The position numbers and the translations under genes were made by a program. From contig LR134389.1 of NCBI GenBank assembly GCA_900637675.1, forward strand, positions 1,488,001 through 1,552,000: 64,000 nucleotides of DNA, written 5' to 3'. The stretch comes from Streptococcus equi subsp. equi. GTDB taxonomy: Bacteria > Bacillota > Bacilli > Lactobacillales > Streptococcaceae. Positions 18,151 to 30,044 of the stretch are shown here, one piece after another; position 1 is the first letter of the stretch; each line of letters opens with the position of its first letter. The notes below the pieces were generated by a model. That model was given only the letters and a program-made list of their open reading frames with translations. It searched no databases and had not been told where the DNA came from.

Positions 18151-18960
18151 ATGTCTATCAAACTTGTTGCCATTGATATTGATGGCACCTTACTCACTGA
18201 CGATCGACGCGTTACTAATGACGTTTTTGATGCCATACAGGAGGCCAAGGCCCAAGGAGTGCATATCGTCATTGCTACGGGACGTCCCATTACTGGGGTC
18301 ATCTCATTATTAGAGCAATTGCAATTAAATCAAAAGGGAGATCATGTCATCACCTTCAATGGTGGACTGATTCAGGACACTGCAACCGGTGAAGAGGTGG
18401 TTAAAGAGCTGATGACCTACGATGATTACCTCGACATAGAATATTTAAGCCGCAGGCTAGGCGTTCACATGCATGCCATCACAACAGAGGGCATCTATAC
18501 TGCTAACCGAAATATCGGCAAATACACTGTACGAGAAGCAAGGCTTGTGGACATGCCTGTTTTTTATCGAACACCTGAGGAGATGGCTGACAAAGAGATC
18601 GTCAAAATGATGATGATTGATGAGCCAAACCTTTTAGATGAGGCCATCAAACAGATTCCTCAAGCCTTCTATGACACCTACAATATTGTCAAATCAACAC
18701 CTTTTTATCTCGAATTAACACCAAAAACTGTCAGCAAGGGCACTGCTATTGGTCACCTTGCCAAAAAGCTTGGCATTGACATGTCCCAAACGATGGCAAT
18801 CGGCGATGCTGAAAACGATCGAGCCATGCTTGAAGCGGTTGCTAACCCTGTTGTCATGGAAAATGGGGCTCCCGAGCTGAAAAAGCTGGCCAAATACATC
18901 ACCAAATCAAACAATGACAGCGGCGTAGCGCATGCTATTCGGAAGTGGGTATTAAACTAA
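18151..18960 (+). CDS. Cof-type HAD phosphatase
   Basis: This 269-residue haloacid-dehalogenase phosphatase of the Cof/YidA type has motif I VAIDIDGTLL (nucleophile Asp9), motif II IATGRP, the conserved Lys in KGTAIGHLAKKLG, and GDAENDRAM as motif IV. A cap domain fills 80-190. Such enzymes dephosphorylate small sugar or nucleotide phosphates. AAGGAGAA precedes the ATG. The stop overlaps the start of the first Fem-like gene (TAATG), so it is cotranscribed with the peptide-branching enzymes. Confidence 0.9.
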   Translation: MSIKLVAIDIDGTLLTDDRRVTNDVFDAIQEAKAQGVHIVIATGRPITGVISLLEQLQLNQKGDHVITFNGGLIQDTATGEEVVKELMTYDDYLDIEYLSRRLGVHMHAITTEGIYTANRNIGKYTVREARLVDMPVFYRTPEEMADKEIVKMMMIDEPNLLDEAIKQIPQAFYDTYNIVKSTPFYLELTPKTVSKGTAIGHLAKKLGIDMSQTMAIGDAENDRAMLEAVANPVVMENGAPELKKLAKYITKSNNDSGVAHAIRKWVLN

Positions 18961-20174
18961 TGTATACATATAAAATCGGAATTTCAGCTAAAGAGCACGA
19001 TCAGTTTGTCCTATCACATCCTCAGGTCAATCTGCTGCAAAGCGCTCATTGGGCTCAGGTAAAGGATAACTGGGAGCATGAGCTCATTGGTTTTTACCAG
19101 GATGACAAGCAAGTCGCTGCTGCTGCTTGCCTTATCAAGAGACTCCCCCTAGGCATGACCATGATTTACATTCCTCGAGGGCCGATTATGGATTATTCTG
19201 ACTTTGAGTTGGTTAACTTCGTCATGACTAGCCTAAAGGCTTATGGTAAATCCAAGCGAGCTCTCATGATTAAATACGATCCTTCCTTGTTTATCAGTCA
19301 GGCCTTAATAGGTGAAGAAAGAAAGGACAATGACTTCACCCTCTCCATTATTGATTTTTTAAAGACCATCGGTGTTGAATGGACTGGCAGGACCAAGGAG
19401 CTTGAGCAAACGATTCAGCCCCGCTTTCAGGCCAACATTTACGCCAAGGACTTTAAGCTCCAAAGCTTATCAAAAAAAGCCAGACAGTCTATCCGAACTG
19501 CTCAAAATAAGGGAGTCGAGATTATTATTGGCTCAACAGAGCTACTTGAAGACTTCTCAGCACTGATGAAAAAGACTGAGGAGCGAAAACACATTTCTTT
19601 GCGTGGCATTTCCTATTATGACAAATTAATGACCACTTACGCTAATCAGGCTTACATTACCATGGCTAGATTGAACCTTCCCAAGCAAAAAGCGCTCATA
19701 CAGCAGCAATTAGAGGAAGCCTTGAGCAATCAGCAGGCCTTTACCCAGCACAGTAAGCCAGGTAAGGTCGCAGAAAACCAAAATACCATTAAAAGGCTTG
19801 AAAAGGAATTGGCTTTTCTAGATAAGGAAATACAAGCAGGTAAAAGCCTTGTACCTCTAGCAGCTACCCTGACACTGATCTATGGACAGACCTCTGAAAA
19901 CCTATACGCAGGTATGGATAATGACTTTCGCCAATATCAGGCAGCCCTCTTAACCTGGTATCATACCGCAGAAGAGGCCTTTAAGCGCGGTTGTCAATGG
20001 CACAATTTAGGGGGCGTTGAAAACCAATTAGATGGTGGGCTGTTTCAGTTTAAAGCAAGACTAAACCCAGCTATCGAAGAATTTGCAGGAGAATTCAGCA
20101 TTCCAGTTGGACCTATCTCAAAGGTGGCCATGATAGCCTACAATTTGAGAAAAAAACTAAGGAGTAACCCTTAA
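18960..20174 (+). CDS. Fem/MurMN-family aminoacyltransferase, first copy
   Basis: The start is set at the ATG at 18960, which overlaps the preceding stop, giving 404 residues. It is a FemAB/MurMN-type enzyme with two GNAT-like subdomains and a helical arm near 230-300 (charged, Gln- and Lys-rich coiled coil). The family transfers an amino acid from aminoacyl-tRNA to the lysine of lipid II to build the interpeptide bridge. The tandem pair matches the MurM/MurN arrangement of streptococci. I cannot say from sequence which of the two is MurM, so no symbol is given. It overlaps the next gene by one base. Confidence 0.85.
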   Translation: MYTYKIGISAKEHDQFVLSHPQVNLLQSAHWAQVKDNWEHELIGFYQDDKQVAAAACLIKRLPLGMTMIYIPRGPIMDYSDFELVNFVMTSLKAYGKSKRALMIKYDPSLFISQALIGEERKDNDFTLSIIDFLKTIGVEWTGRTKELEQTIQPRFQANIYAKDFKLQSLSKKARQSIRTAQNKGVEIIIGSTELLEDFSALMKKTEERKHISLRGISYYDKLMTTYANQAYITMARLNLPKQKALIQQQLEEALSNQQAFTQHSKPGKVAENQNTIKRLEKELAFLDKEIQAGKSLVPLAATLTLIYGQTSENLYAGMDNDFRQYQAALLTWYHTAEEAFKRGCQWHNLGGVENQLDGGLFQFKARLNPAIEEFAGEFSIPVGPISKVAMIAYNLRKKLRSNP

Positions 20175-21409
20175 TGGCTTTAGATATCATTGACAAAGAA
20201 ACGTTTGGCTCATTTTGCAGTCAAATGAAGTATAAATCCTTCATTCAATCTATAGAAATGGCAGAGCTGCTGCAAAAGCGTGGTTATCAGACACAATACC
20301 TTGCAATCAGTGACCAGAAAAACATTAAGATTGCAGCCATTCTCTACAGTATACCAATGACCGGCGGCTTACGCATGGAAATCAACTCAGGTCCAGTAGT
20401 GGCTGATACGACCTACACAACAGCCTTTTACAAAGCCTTACAGGACTATGCCAAGCAGCAGGGAGCACTTGAGCTAGTCATCAAGCCCTACGATACCTAT
20501 CAGACCTTTACCAGCGATGGTCACCCAAACGATGATGAAAAGCCAGAGCTGATCAAGACCTTGACAGAGCTCAATTTTACACATGATGGCCTGCTAACAG
20601 GCTACCATAATGGTGAAGGAGATTGGCATTATGTTAAAGATTTAAGCGGATTGACCTCTGCTAATGTCATCAATTCCTTCAGTAAAAAGGGCAAGGCCCT
20701 GCTAAAAAAAGCCAAAACCTTTGGCATTAAGCTACATAAGCTCAATCGTGATGAGCTAACACAATTCAAGGAAATTACTGCTGCTACATCTAGTCGAAGA
20801 GATTATACCGACAAGTCTTTATCTTATTATCAGGATTTCTATGATAGCTTTGGGGATAGCTGTGAATTTATGGTTGCAACCCTCAATTTTGATGACTACC
20901 TGACCAATCTAGAGCACAGTCAAGACAAGCTAAAGCAGCGCATTAGCAAATTAGAGGCAGACCTAGTTAAAAAACCAAAATCAGAAAAAAAACAAAATCA
21001 ACTACGGGAACTCTCCAGCCAATTTGATACCTTTCAAGTTCGGATAGCTGAAGCACAGGAGTTAATTGTCAAGTATGGCAAAAAGGACATTCCTCTAGCT
21101 GGTAGTCTCTTTGTTTACACCCCGCAGGAGGCTGTCTATCTCTTTTCTGGCTCCTATCCAGAATTTAACAGGTTCTACGCGCCAGCCCTATTACAGGAAC
21201 ATGTCATGCTAAGAGCGATTGAAAAGAAAATCAGCTGCTATAATTTTCTTGGTATCATGGGCGAATTTGATGGCTCTGATGGTGTTTTACGCTTTAAGCA
21301 AAACTTTAACGGCTATATCACACGAAAGATGGGAACCTTTAGGTATTATCCAAAGCCCTTCAAGTACAAAGCCATACAGGCCATCAAGACAATGCTTGGT
21401 CGCAGCTAA
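20174..21409 (+). CDS. Fem/MurMN-family aminoacyltransferase, second copy
   Basis: This is the 411-residue paralogue of the preceding gene. It has the same two-domain fold, a coiled-coil arm at about 250-300 (DKLKQRISKLEADLVKK), and the family end motif YNFLGIMGEFDGSDGVLRFK near the C-terminus. It would add the second residue of the dipeptide bridge (Ala-Ala in pyogenic streptococci). Translation is coupled to the upstream gene through TAATG. A strong hairpin follows, closing the three-gene unit. Confidence 0.86.
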   Translation: MALDIIDKETFGSFCSQMKYKSFIQSIEMAELLQKRGYQTQYLAISDQKNIKIAAILYSIPMTGGLRMEINSGPVVADTTYTTAFYKALQDYAKQQGALELVIKPYDTYQTFTSDGHPNDDEKPELIKTLTELNFTHDGLLTGYHNGEGDWHYVKDLSGLTSANVINSFSKKGKALLKKAKTFGIKLHKLNRDELTQFKEITAATSSRRDYTDKSLSYYQDFYDSFGDSCEFMVATLNFDDYLTNLEHSQDKLKQRISKLEADLVKKPKSEKKQNQLRELSSQFDTFQVRIAEAQELIVKYGKKDIPLAGSLFVYTPQEAVYLFSGSYPEFNRFYAPALLQEHVMLRAIEKKISCYNFLGIMGEFDGSDGVLRFKQNFNGYITRKMGTFRYYPKPFKYKAIQAIKTMLGRS

Positions 21410-21566
21410 GTCAAGCTAGTGGCTAAGCAGCCCTTTAAGCCTTCCAATGGCTATTGACCACAATAATAAATCCTTGATTGTCTTACTCAGAACCCCTTTA
21501 GTAAACTTTCCAACCTAAAAATAAGGTATAGGTGATCCCATGCTCAAGAAGGCTATCAAGCAAACC

Positions 21567-21598
21567 AAAAGCTCAAGGAATTAACCCTTGAGCTTTTT
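21567..21598. terminator. Bidirectional terminator between Fem genes and tpiA
   Basis: GCTCAAGG (21571-21578) and CCTTGAGC (21586-21593) form a perfect stem with A's before and T's after, so it works for both convergent units. Confidence 0.8.
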
Positions 21599-21617
21599 AG
21601 CTATATTATAATTGTCA

Positions 21618-22400
<783 letters not shown>

Positions 22401-22411
22401 TTACATCTACT

Positions 22412-22420
22412 ATTCTAGCA
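22412..22420 (-). promoter_or_regulatory. Extended -10 promoter of tpiA
   Basis: Minus strand TGCTAGAAT (22420-22412) gives a TGn extension plus TAGAAT, 35 bases before the start codon. The -35 region is weak. Confidence 0.55.
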
Positions 22421-22565
22421 CAATTTCTATGCTAATAAAAGAAAATGGCTGACTTTTAGGAATATTTTCACAAAGAAAAGAGTATTTTCTGAAACCATTT
22501 TCAAACGATAAGGCTTATCGATTAGCTAAGCAGACCCGCTAAGTCCTCATCTTTATAAACAGAGC

Positions 22566-22591
22566 AAAAAGAGCCCTTAAAACAAGGGCTC
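22566..22591 (-). terminator. Terminator of tuf
   Basis: Reading the minus strand, GAGCCCTT and AAGGGCTC form an eight-base perfect stem (22591-22584 and 22578-22571) followed by TTTTT. Confidence 0.8.
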
Positions 22592-22641
22592 TCACAATTA
22601 AGCTGTCTGACTTTAATCGTTATCTGGGAACTTAATCAAAA

Positions 22642-23838
<1,197 letters not shown>

Positions 23839-23910
23839 TTTAGGAAAAGCCTCCAATAAAATATATTTTATAGATAGACGGTAGGCAATACAGTCTAACT
23901 TTACCTTACT

Positions 23911-23938
23911 ATTGTAGCAAATTATAAGGAAATTGCAA
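23911..23938 (-). promoter_or_regulatory. Promoter of tuf
   Basis: Minus strand TTGCAA (23938-23933), 16-base spacer and TACAAT (23916-23911), about 70 bases before the tuf start. Confidence 0.65.
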
Positions 23939-23939
23939 G

Positions 23940-24561
23940 CAGTAAGTGAGGAACTTTAACGGATTTATCGTTATCCCTGATTTCAACAACCCTAGCATAC
24001 AAAAAAGGAAAGAGTTTTCGTCTTCTCCCAGGCAATCCGCTCTTTACCGTTTTTTGCTTTTCAAGGCTCTAGGCATTTGCATACTTTTGGAGGAGAGTTG
24101 AATTGTTAAGAGATAATGCATTCGGAGATCTATAAATCATAGGCAGGACATACCGATCCAAAACTAAGATAGTGGAGACTTGATGGTCCATGACAGACGC
24201 GCGAAACAGCTATTTCCGAATGATAATATAGATGAGAGTAGACACTTTCAACGTTCTTCCTATAGTAAAAGCTATGCAAAATCCTACATATTCTTGAAAT
24301 AGCTGAACATTGAAATACAGGAAGCTTTATTTTATTGCTAAAAATCTTTCATGTGTCTATCGTGGTCGATGATCGCAGAGTTAGCTTGTTAATATTTTCT
24401 ATCTTTTTTATTATATTTTGTTAATTTTATAATCTATTTAACTATTTTAAAAATTTACTTATTTAAATCACAAAACACTGTTATAATAACGTTTTAAGGC
24501 TATCAATGATTAAGAATTTTCCAAACCTATTTATCATTTCTAGGATTAAAGAAAATATATA
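23940..24561. other. Long AT-rich intergenic stretch
   Basis: No gene is supported over about 620 bases. An imperfect hairpin with A's before and T's after (GGAAAGAG near 24007 with CTCTTTACC near 24040) could be a terminator left from a lost neighbour or a small-RNA end. The right half is strongly AT-rich and leads to the promoter of the secreted protein. Confidence 0.45.
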
Positions 24562-24589
24562 TTGACATATTCTGATTTTTTAATATTAT
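24562..24589 (+). promoter_or_regulatory. Promoter of the secreted mucin-binding-like protein
   Basis: TTGACA (24562-24567), 16-base spacer and TATTAT (24584-24589). If used, it gives an unusually long leader of about 190 bases before the ATG at 24788, which leaves room for leader-level regulation. Confidence 0.6.
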
Positions 24590-24969
24590 GGAATAAGAGA
24601 GACAAAATAGTCAAAAAGGAGGGATAGGATTTTAGCACCGTAACAATATCATCACCACAGCATCAAGAGCTAAGGAGGGTAAATAGTCTTTCTATTTTAT
24701 AGTATTTGCGAGTATAGTTTTAAGGCTAGCTATTCTTTTCCCAGAGTTTTGAATCACTTTATTTTATTGTAAAAGGACTTTATAACGATGAAACTAAAGA
24801 AAATAATAGCACTAGCATGTGTTGGAATATTAACATTACATCAGCTCTCTCCAGCAATTGTTTATGCAACTACTGATACTTCTGATGGAATAGCCGCTAC
24901 AGTTAATGCAGGTGATACAGCTGCTCCTTCTGCCGAGGCTAAGCTATCACAACTGATGACTGATACCCA

Positions 24970-25775
24970 AGCCTTATTTACAGATAACTCCTGCAGTAAG
25001 CTGGCAAGTGGTGTCACACAAGAAAAAATAGATACCTTAAAGCAAAAGGCGACTGACTCAACAGAGCCTGAAAAAGAGCAAATCCTAGGTCTACTAGATA
25101 AGGCAGCTAGCCTATTACAGCAGTTTACCCTACAAGGGTTAGGCAATGGTGTCTTTGCTCAACTTTACTTCTATGCTGATGGCAGCTACACTGCAAGTTT
25201 GGTCACTAAAAGGGGCCAGCCTCACTCTTATTTCTCTACTAATTACGCTACGATAACCATTCTTAATAACAAGAAGGAAACCGTCTATTCAAAAGAATAC
25301 GCCGGCAATGTTTCTCAGGTAGCACAAACAGAAGAGCTTGAGCTAAAAGAAGGCTATTACCTCATCATCAATAAACAGGAGCCTAACCGCTTCTACACTA
25401 ACCATAATGACGCTCTAAAGCAAAACAATACCAACCCTTATACTTATGTGGTGAGAGATGGGCAGCTTGAGCGTATTGATGATAGTAATAGAACGCTGCG
25501 CTTCCTTGGCTTAGGCAATGCAGAGTATGCAACCTTAAGGGTTGATTACAATGCCTCTACCCTAACCCTCAAAACCAAGCAGACCAAGCCACATGTTTAC
25601 TTCAGTGGATCTTATGAAAAGCTTGAGGTGCTGGATACAGAAAATCAAGTAATCTACACAAAGGACTTTATTGGAACTCAAGTCCTCGAAGCTAAAACAG
25701 AGACTATTCCTTTTAAAGTAGGCTACAAGATCCGCTTGACAGGTAGTGAGCACCATACCAGAGTGAAATTCTACG
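24970..25775 (+). repeat. Internal repeat, copy 1 of 2
   Basis: About 806 bases encoding helical ASGVTQEKID plus two binding modules. It matches 25901-26705 at a constant offset near 930 with few differences, indicating a recent tandem duplication kept in frame. Confidence 0.85.
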
Positions 25776-25900
25776 ATGATTATGCGGTAGAAGCGCCATT
25801 AACACTCTCTAAAAATCAAGCAACCTTAAAGCTTCTTGACCACTCACTAGAGCTAATGAGGTCTAAAACAGGCTCAGAGCTTGAGTCTGAGGTACTGACT

Positions 25901-26705
25901 CTATTTACAGATGAGTCTACAAGTAAGCTAGCAAGTGGTGTCACACAAGAAAAAATAGATGCTCTTAGGAAAAAGGCGACTGACTCAACAGAGCCTGAAA
26001 AAGAGCAAATCCTAAGTTTACTTGATAAGGCAGCTAGCCTGCTACAGCAATTTACTCTACAAGGGCTAGGAAATGGTATATTTGCTCAGCTCTACTTCTA
26101 TGCTGACGGCAGTTACACTGCAAGCTTAGTCACTAAAAAAGGACAGCCTCACTCTTACATCGCTAACAATTACGCTACCCTAACCATTCTCAATGAGAAA
26201 AAAGAAACCGTTTATGCTAAGGAATACGTGGGTAATGTTTCCCAAACAGCTAAAACAGAAAGCCTTACTCTCAAGGAAGGCTATTACCTAGTCATCACTA
26301 AGCAGGAGCCTAACCGCTTCTACACTAACCACAATGACGCTCTAAAGCAAAACAATACCAACCCTTACACTTATGTGGTGAGAAACGGGCAGCTTGAGCG
26401 TATTGATGATAGTAATAGAACGCTGCGCTTCCTTGGCTTAGGCAATGCAGAATACGCAACCTTAAAGGTTGACTACAATGCCTCTACCTTAACTCTCAAA
26501 ACCAAAAAGGCTAAGCCACATGTTTACTTCAGTGGGACTTACGAAAAGCTTGAGGTCTTAGACCTAAAAGACAAGGTTGTCTACACACAAGACTTTATTG
26601 GAAACCAAGCTCTAACAGCCAAAACAGAGACTATTCCCTTCAAGGTGGGCTACAAGATCCGCCTAACTGGTAGTGAGCACCATACTAGAGTCAAAGCCTA
26701 TGATG
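25901..26705 (+). repeat. Internal repeat, copy 2 of 2
   Basis: Second copy of the 806-base unit. Long blocks, for example around 26301-26450, are almost identical to copy 1, while the module edges have drifted. Confidence 0.85.
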
Positions 26706-28004
26706 AAGAAAACAAGGCTGTTTCTCTTAGCCTCCCTAAAAATAAGGCAGAGATTCGAATCACCAAGGGTGGTTTGGCTTCTGTATTTGCACTAGAGGCT
26801 AAAGCTACTAATACACTCGTACAAGCCGTTGAAAAAAGACTAACCAAGGAAAAATCGAGGACTTCAAGAAGCAAGACGACAAGCATAAAGCCTTTATTGA
26901 TTGGTTGCTCAAAGATAATGAAGCAATGCAATTATATCTTGGTGCAGGCTATGCCCATTCTGCAGCACAGGGTGGCATGTCATCATACCAATTCAAAAAC
27001 ACCTATAACCTCACCAATGAGCTAGAAGCATTGGAATTGTGGTTTAAGATTTGGGATAAATACGAAACCTCACATCAAGGTATTCAGCTCAAAATGGCCA
27101 TTGCGGTTGCCTTGGAATTTAACAAGCCTGTAGGTGCTTGGTACAATGAAAGCCGCAAGATTGATCCACTTGAAAGATTTGCAACCTTTGCAGAGGCTGA
27201 GCAGGGCAATATCCTATTTGAAGATTTTTACAGCTTAACTGTTGAGCAAATCCGAAATGTCGTCAATGCTAAAATTACTGATGAGGACATGAAATGGTTA
27301 AGACAATACGTTGAAACCAATAAGCCTGCTATGATTAACCGTAATGATATTACTAAGGGCTATTCACTGATCAGCTATGTCATGACCAACCCAGAAACAG
27401 GTGTGAGCGTCCAAAGCTCTGGCTTTTACGGACCAAATCCAACCATCAAGGAAGTCATCAAATATGGTGGTGTCTGCGGTGCTATGTCTAAATTAAGTAG
27501 TGTGCTAGCACAGGCTTATGGTGTACCAGCCTTTCCTATTGGACAACCAGGTCACTGTGCTTATATCTACTTAAATGCTGACCATACCTATCAGCTCGGC
27601 TATGATGTCTCAGGCTGGACAGGCTGTGGTAACTACAACACAACACTTCCTTATGTCCAAATTCATAACGTCTACTCTCTTAATATAGACGCTTATAATG
27701 CCTCAGAATATGAACGATATAAGGCTGAAGCAGCTACTGACAAGGAGACTAAGCTTAATCATTTAGATGCTGCTCTAAAGGCAGAGCCATTAAACTATAA
27801 AGCATGGAATGACAAGCTAGCATTGGTAGCCTCAGACCAAACAGCATATCAAAGCACTCTAAATGACATGAAGTCTGCATTGAAGGATTATCCAGTTATT
27901 ATCAATAATTTAGAAAAAGATACTAAACAGTAAGCTAAGCCCTTGGGCTTAAAAGAAGGCTAGCTAAAACTATACTTACAAATACTATAAAATATAAGAG
28001 TCTC

Positions 28005-28050
28005 AGCTTGAAGGACATGCTCAATTGAGAGAGCTGCTTCAAGCTTTTTT
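28005..28050 (+). terminator. Terminator after the mucin-binding-like gene
   Basis: AGCTTGAAG (28005-28013) pairs with CTTCAAGCT (28037-28045) and is followed by TTTTTT. Another GC-rich stretch to about 28145 may form a second weaker hairpin. Confidence 0.7.
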
Positions 28051-28226
28051 GATTGCAGCAAAGCAAAAAGCCCCAGAAGCAGTGATCAAACACTGACCTC
28101 CAAGAGCCTTTTGACGTCTTTTGACCTAAGCTGGAGCTTTTTTAAGCATCGATTTACTTAATCTAATCTCTTTTAGGCTTTTTATCCTTTGCCTGATGCG
28201 CTTGATTAGCAGCACAAGCTTTTTAT

Positions 28227-29319
28227 TTACTTGGTTAGCTGATGATAGGGCTGAATGGCAACAGACTGACCAATATTTGAGGCATAAATCCAATCAGCTG
28301 TTTTTAAGGAGGCAAACTGCTCAGCCTTGCCGGTTAAAATAATGCCAGCAAACTTAGCTGTTTTGACATTGCGATTGTTTTTTAGAAATAAGGCCACATC
28401 CTCCTGCTCACTTAAATGAGATCCATTAGCGCCGCCATAGGTACTATTAATCCAATGATTGTCAGCTGCCTCTTGTAGATAGTGCCTGAAGGTATCATAG
28501 GAATTTTGCAGAGCCACCGTTGGACTGACTGGCTTATCGTAAGCAGCATTAAGCTTAGACAAATCAGCCTCGCTGTCCTTTTTTAGGATATCGTTTATTT
28601 TTTATCTAACTGCTTTTGCTCCTTGTACGTCATATTAGCCTTCCAGTTTGGCTTAAAGCCATATAAATTAGCAGGGAAAAGCCCTGAGGTGTCATAGCTG
28701 CTTTCTGTGCCAATCCAGATCCAATTCAGCTTTAGCTGGTCTGGAACCAGCTTGACTATGTCCGATAATAAATAAGGCTTATCAAAGGTAATGGCTACCT
28801 CAATCGCCTGTCCTGACATGTCAGCAATAAAGTCTAGGTCCTGCGTTGGCTTGTCATAGTTGCTTTCTGTGATCTTGGCCTTAGTGTTGAAGAAGCGAGG
28901 CATTTTATAATGTGTACCTCTTGTGTAGGTTGACCGTCCATCATCACCTGAAACAAGGTATTCATTGGTATAGTCCATCTCTCTCTGGGTAAAGGCAAGG
29001 AATAAGGAGCTCTATAGGGCTCAAACGGTACCGAAATCCCAGCAATATCCTTGGTCCGCTCAGAATGAAGCTCACCAGTAAACTGCGAATTGGCATTGTA
29101 AAAGAAGCTATTAACATCAATATTGGGATAAGCAATTTGTATACGATTGTTGTAATAAGCCATTAAATACTGACCGTTCATGCTTGTCAATCGATTTAAT
29201 CCCATATAGCCCAGTACAAGAGCTACTAAGGCTAAGCCAGCACTCAGCACTACATATTTAAGGGTCAGCCTCCTTTTATGGCGCTTAGCAATGGCTTCAA
29301 AATCAGTTGAAATCGTCAT
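28227..29319 (-). pseudogene. Membrane regulator of the adjacent sigma factor (anti-sigma type), two frame breaks
   Basis: From 29319 the protein has a cytoplasmic N-terminus and one membrane helix (VVLSAGLALVALVLGYMGL). It then has an outer domain that changes frame near 28980-29010 (RAPYS to QREMDYTNEYLV). It changes again in a six-A run (minus strand) at 28598-28603 (QLDKK to NDILKKDSEADLSKL) and ends at 28227. Both breaks fit loss of one base. The restored protein of about 365 residues resembles the Sigma_reg_N/Sigma_reg_C proteins that pair with ECF-like sigma factors. It overlaps the sigma gene by 17 bases, which supports a regulator-sigma pair. Confidence 0.7.
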
Positions 29320-29773
29320 AGGTATAACCTGCTTTCTTTAGTTTTTCTTTAAGGCATCGTCTTCCCCGCATCAAGTTGACCTTGACGCTGCTAACTGACC
29401 AATGGAGCAGAGACGCCATTTCCTTGACTGATAGGTCCTGAAAGTAATAAAACGACAAGACCCAGCGGTATTTTTCTGGCAATTCATTGACTGCTGTATA
29501 AAGCGGCTCATAATTGGGGTGGTCAAATTCAACAACCCTTTCTTGATGAAAAAAATCCCTTTGGAGAATATCCAAGTAAGCCTTATCCCGCCTATATCGG
29601 TCAATGTATTTTCTAACAGCAACCCGATACATCCAGGCACGTATTTTTTCAGGAGGCAGAGCAAGGTCACTCTCAAGCATTTTTAACAAAACGTCTTGAC
29701 TAATATCACGCGCTAGCTCCTTAGCAACACCTGATCTCACTAGGTAGGCAATAATTTCCTTAGAATAAGCCAC
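29303..29773 (-). CDS. ECF-type RNA polymerase sigma factor
   Basis: This is a sigma-70 family protein with region 2 (DISQDVLLKMLES, then RAWMYRVAVRKYIDRYRR) and region 4 (LPEKYRWVLSFYYFQDLSVKEMASLLHWSVSSVKVNLMRGRRCL), and little else, as in ECF sigmas. The GTG at 29773 gives 156 residues but has no Shine-Dalgarno. The same frame is open 11 codons further to an ATT at 29806 (IIRLDAYERELVAYSKE), which sits six bases after a strong GGGAGG, so the true start may be that ATT. It would direct transcription of a small regulon. The mucin-binding-like gene next door is a possible target. Confidence 0.82.
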   Translation of the reverse strand: MAYSKEIIAYLVRSGVAKELARDISQDVLLKMLESDLALPPEKIRAWMYRVAVRKYIDRYRRDKAYLDILQRDFFHQERVVEFDHPNYEPLYTAVNELPEKYRWVLSFYYFQDLSVKEMASLLHWSVSSVKVNLMRGRRCLKEKLKKAGYTYDDFN

Positions 29774-29857
29774 TAGCTCTCTTTCATAAGCATCTAGCCT
29801 GATAATTCTCCCCTCCCTTCTTCACCTATATAACGAACGACTGCTTCATTTGGTTAC

Positions 29858-29883
29858 AAAAAAATCCCCAAATGGAGATTTTT
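29858..29883 (-). terminator. Terminator of the toxin-immunity array
   Basis: On the minus strand AAATCTCC pairs with GGGGATTT around ATTT, followed by a run of Ts. It lies 160 bases after the last immunity gene. Confidence 0.65.
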
Positions 29884-30044
29884 AGCTCTATCATTTCTGT
29901 AGTGGGTAAGTCCACCATGGAGATTATAGGGCTTTTTATATGACAAAATTCAAATTAAGTGCAACACTTTTCCATAAAAGAGTTCATAAGATAGTTTCCA
30001 GTCGGGACATTTCCTAGGACCATTATTTCATTTATCTTCCCACT

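Larger units (their letters stand above)
24788..27933 (+). pseudogene. Secreted protein with mucin/carbohydrate-binding-like repeats and a transglutaminase-like domain, frame-broken
   Basis: The start at 24788 gives a signal peptide (KKIIALACVGILTL, cleavage near VYATTD). Two nearly identical units of about 270 residues follow. Each contains two modules of the type PHVYFSGSYEKLEVLD, resembling the putative mucin/carbohydrate-binding module of enhancin-like proteins. The frame is lost in a five-A run at 26850-26854. One extra A joins it cleanly (LTKEKIEDFKKQDDKHKAF) to the 26905-27933 frame. That part contains YGGVCGAMSKLSSVLAQAYG, GQPGHCAYIYL and YQLGYDVSGW, the Cys-His-Asp layout of a transglutaminase/peptidase-like fold. 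The intact protein would be about 1047 residues. No LPXTG or other anchor is visible. A host-surface role is inference. Confidence 0.7.

Noticed and set aside
24970..26705. CRISPR-like or satellite repeat
   Set aside because: The two long copies are an in-frame protein duplication, and there are no short spaced repeats.
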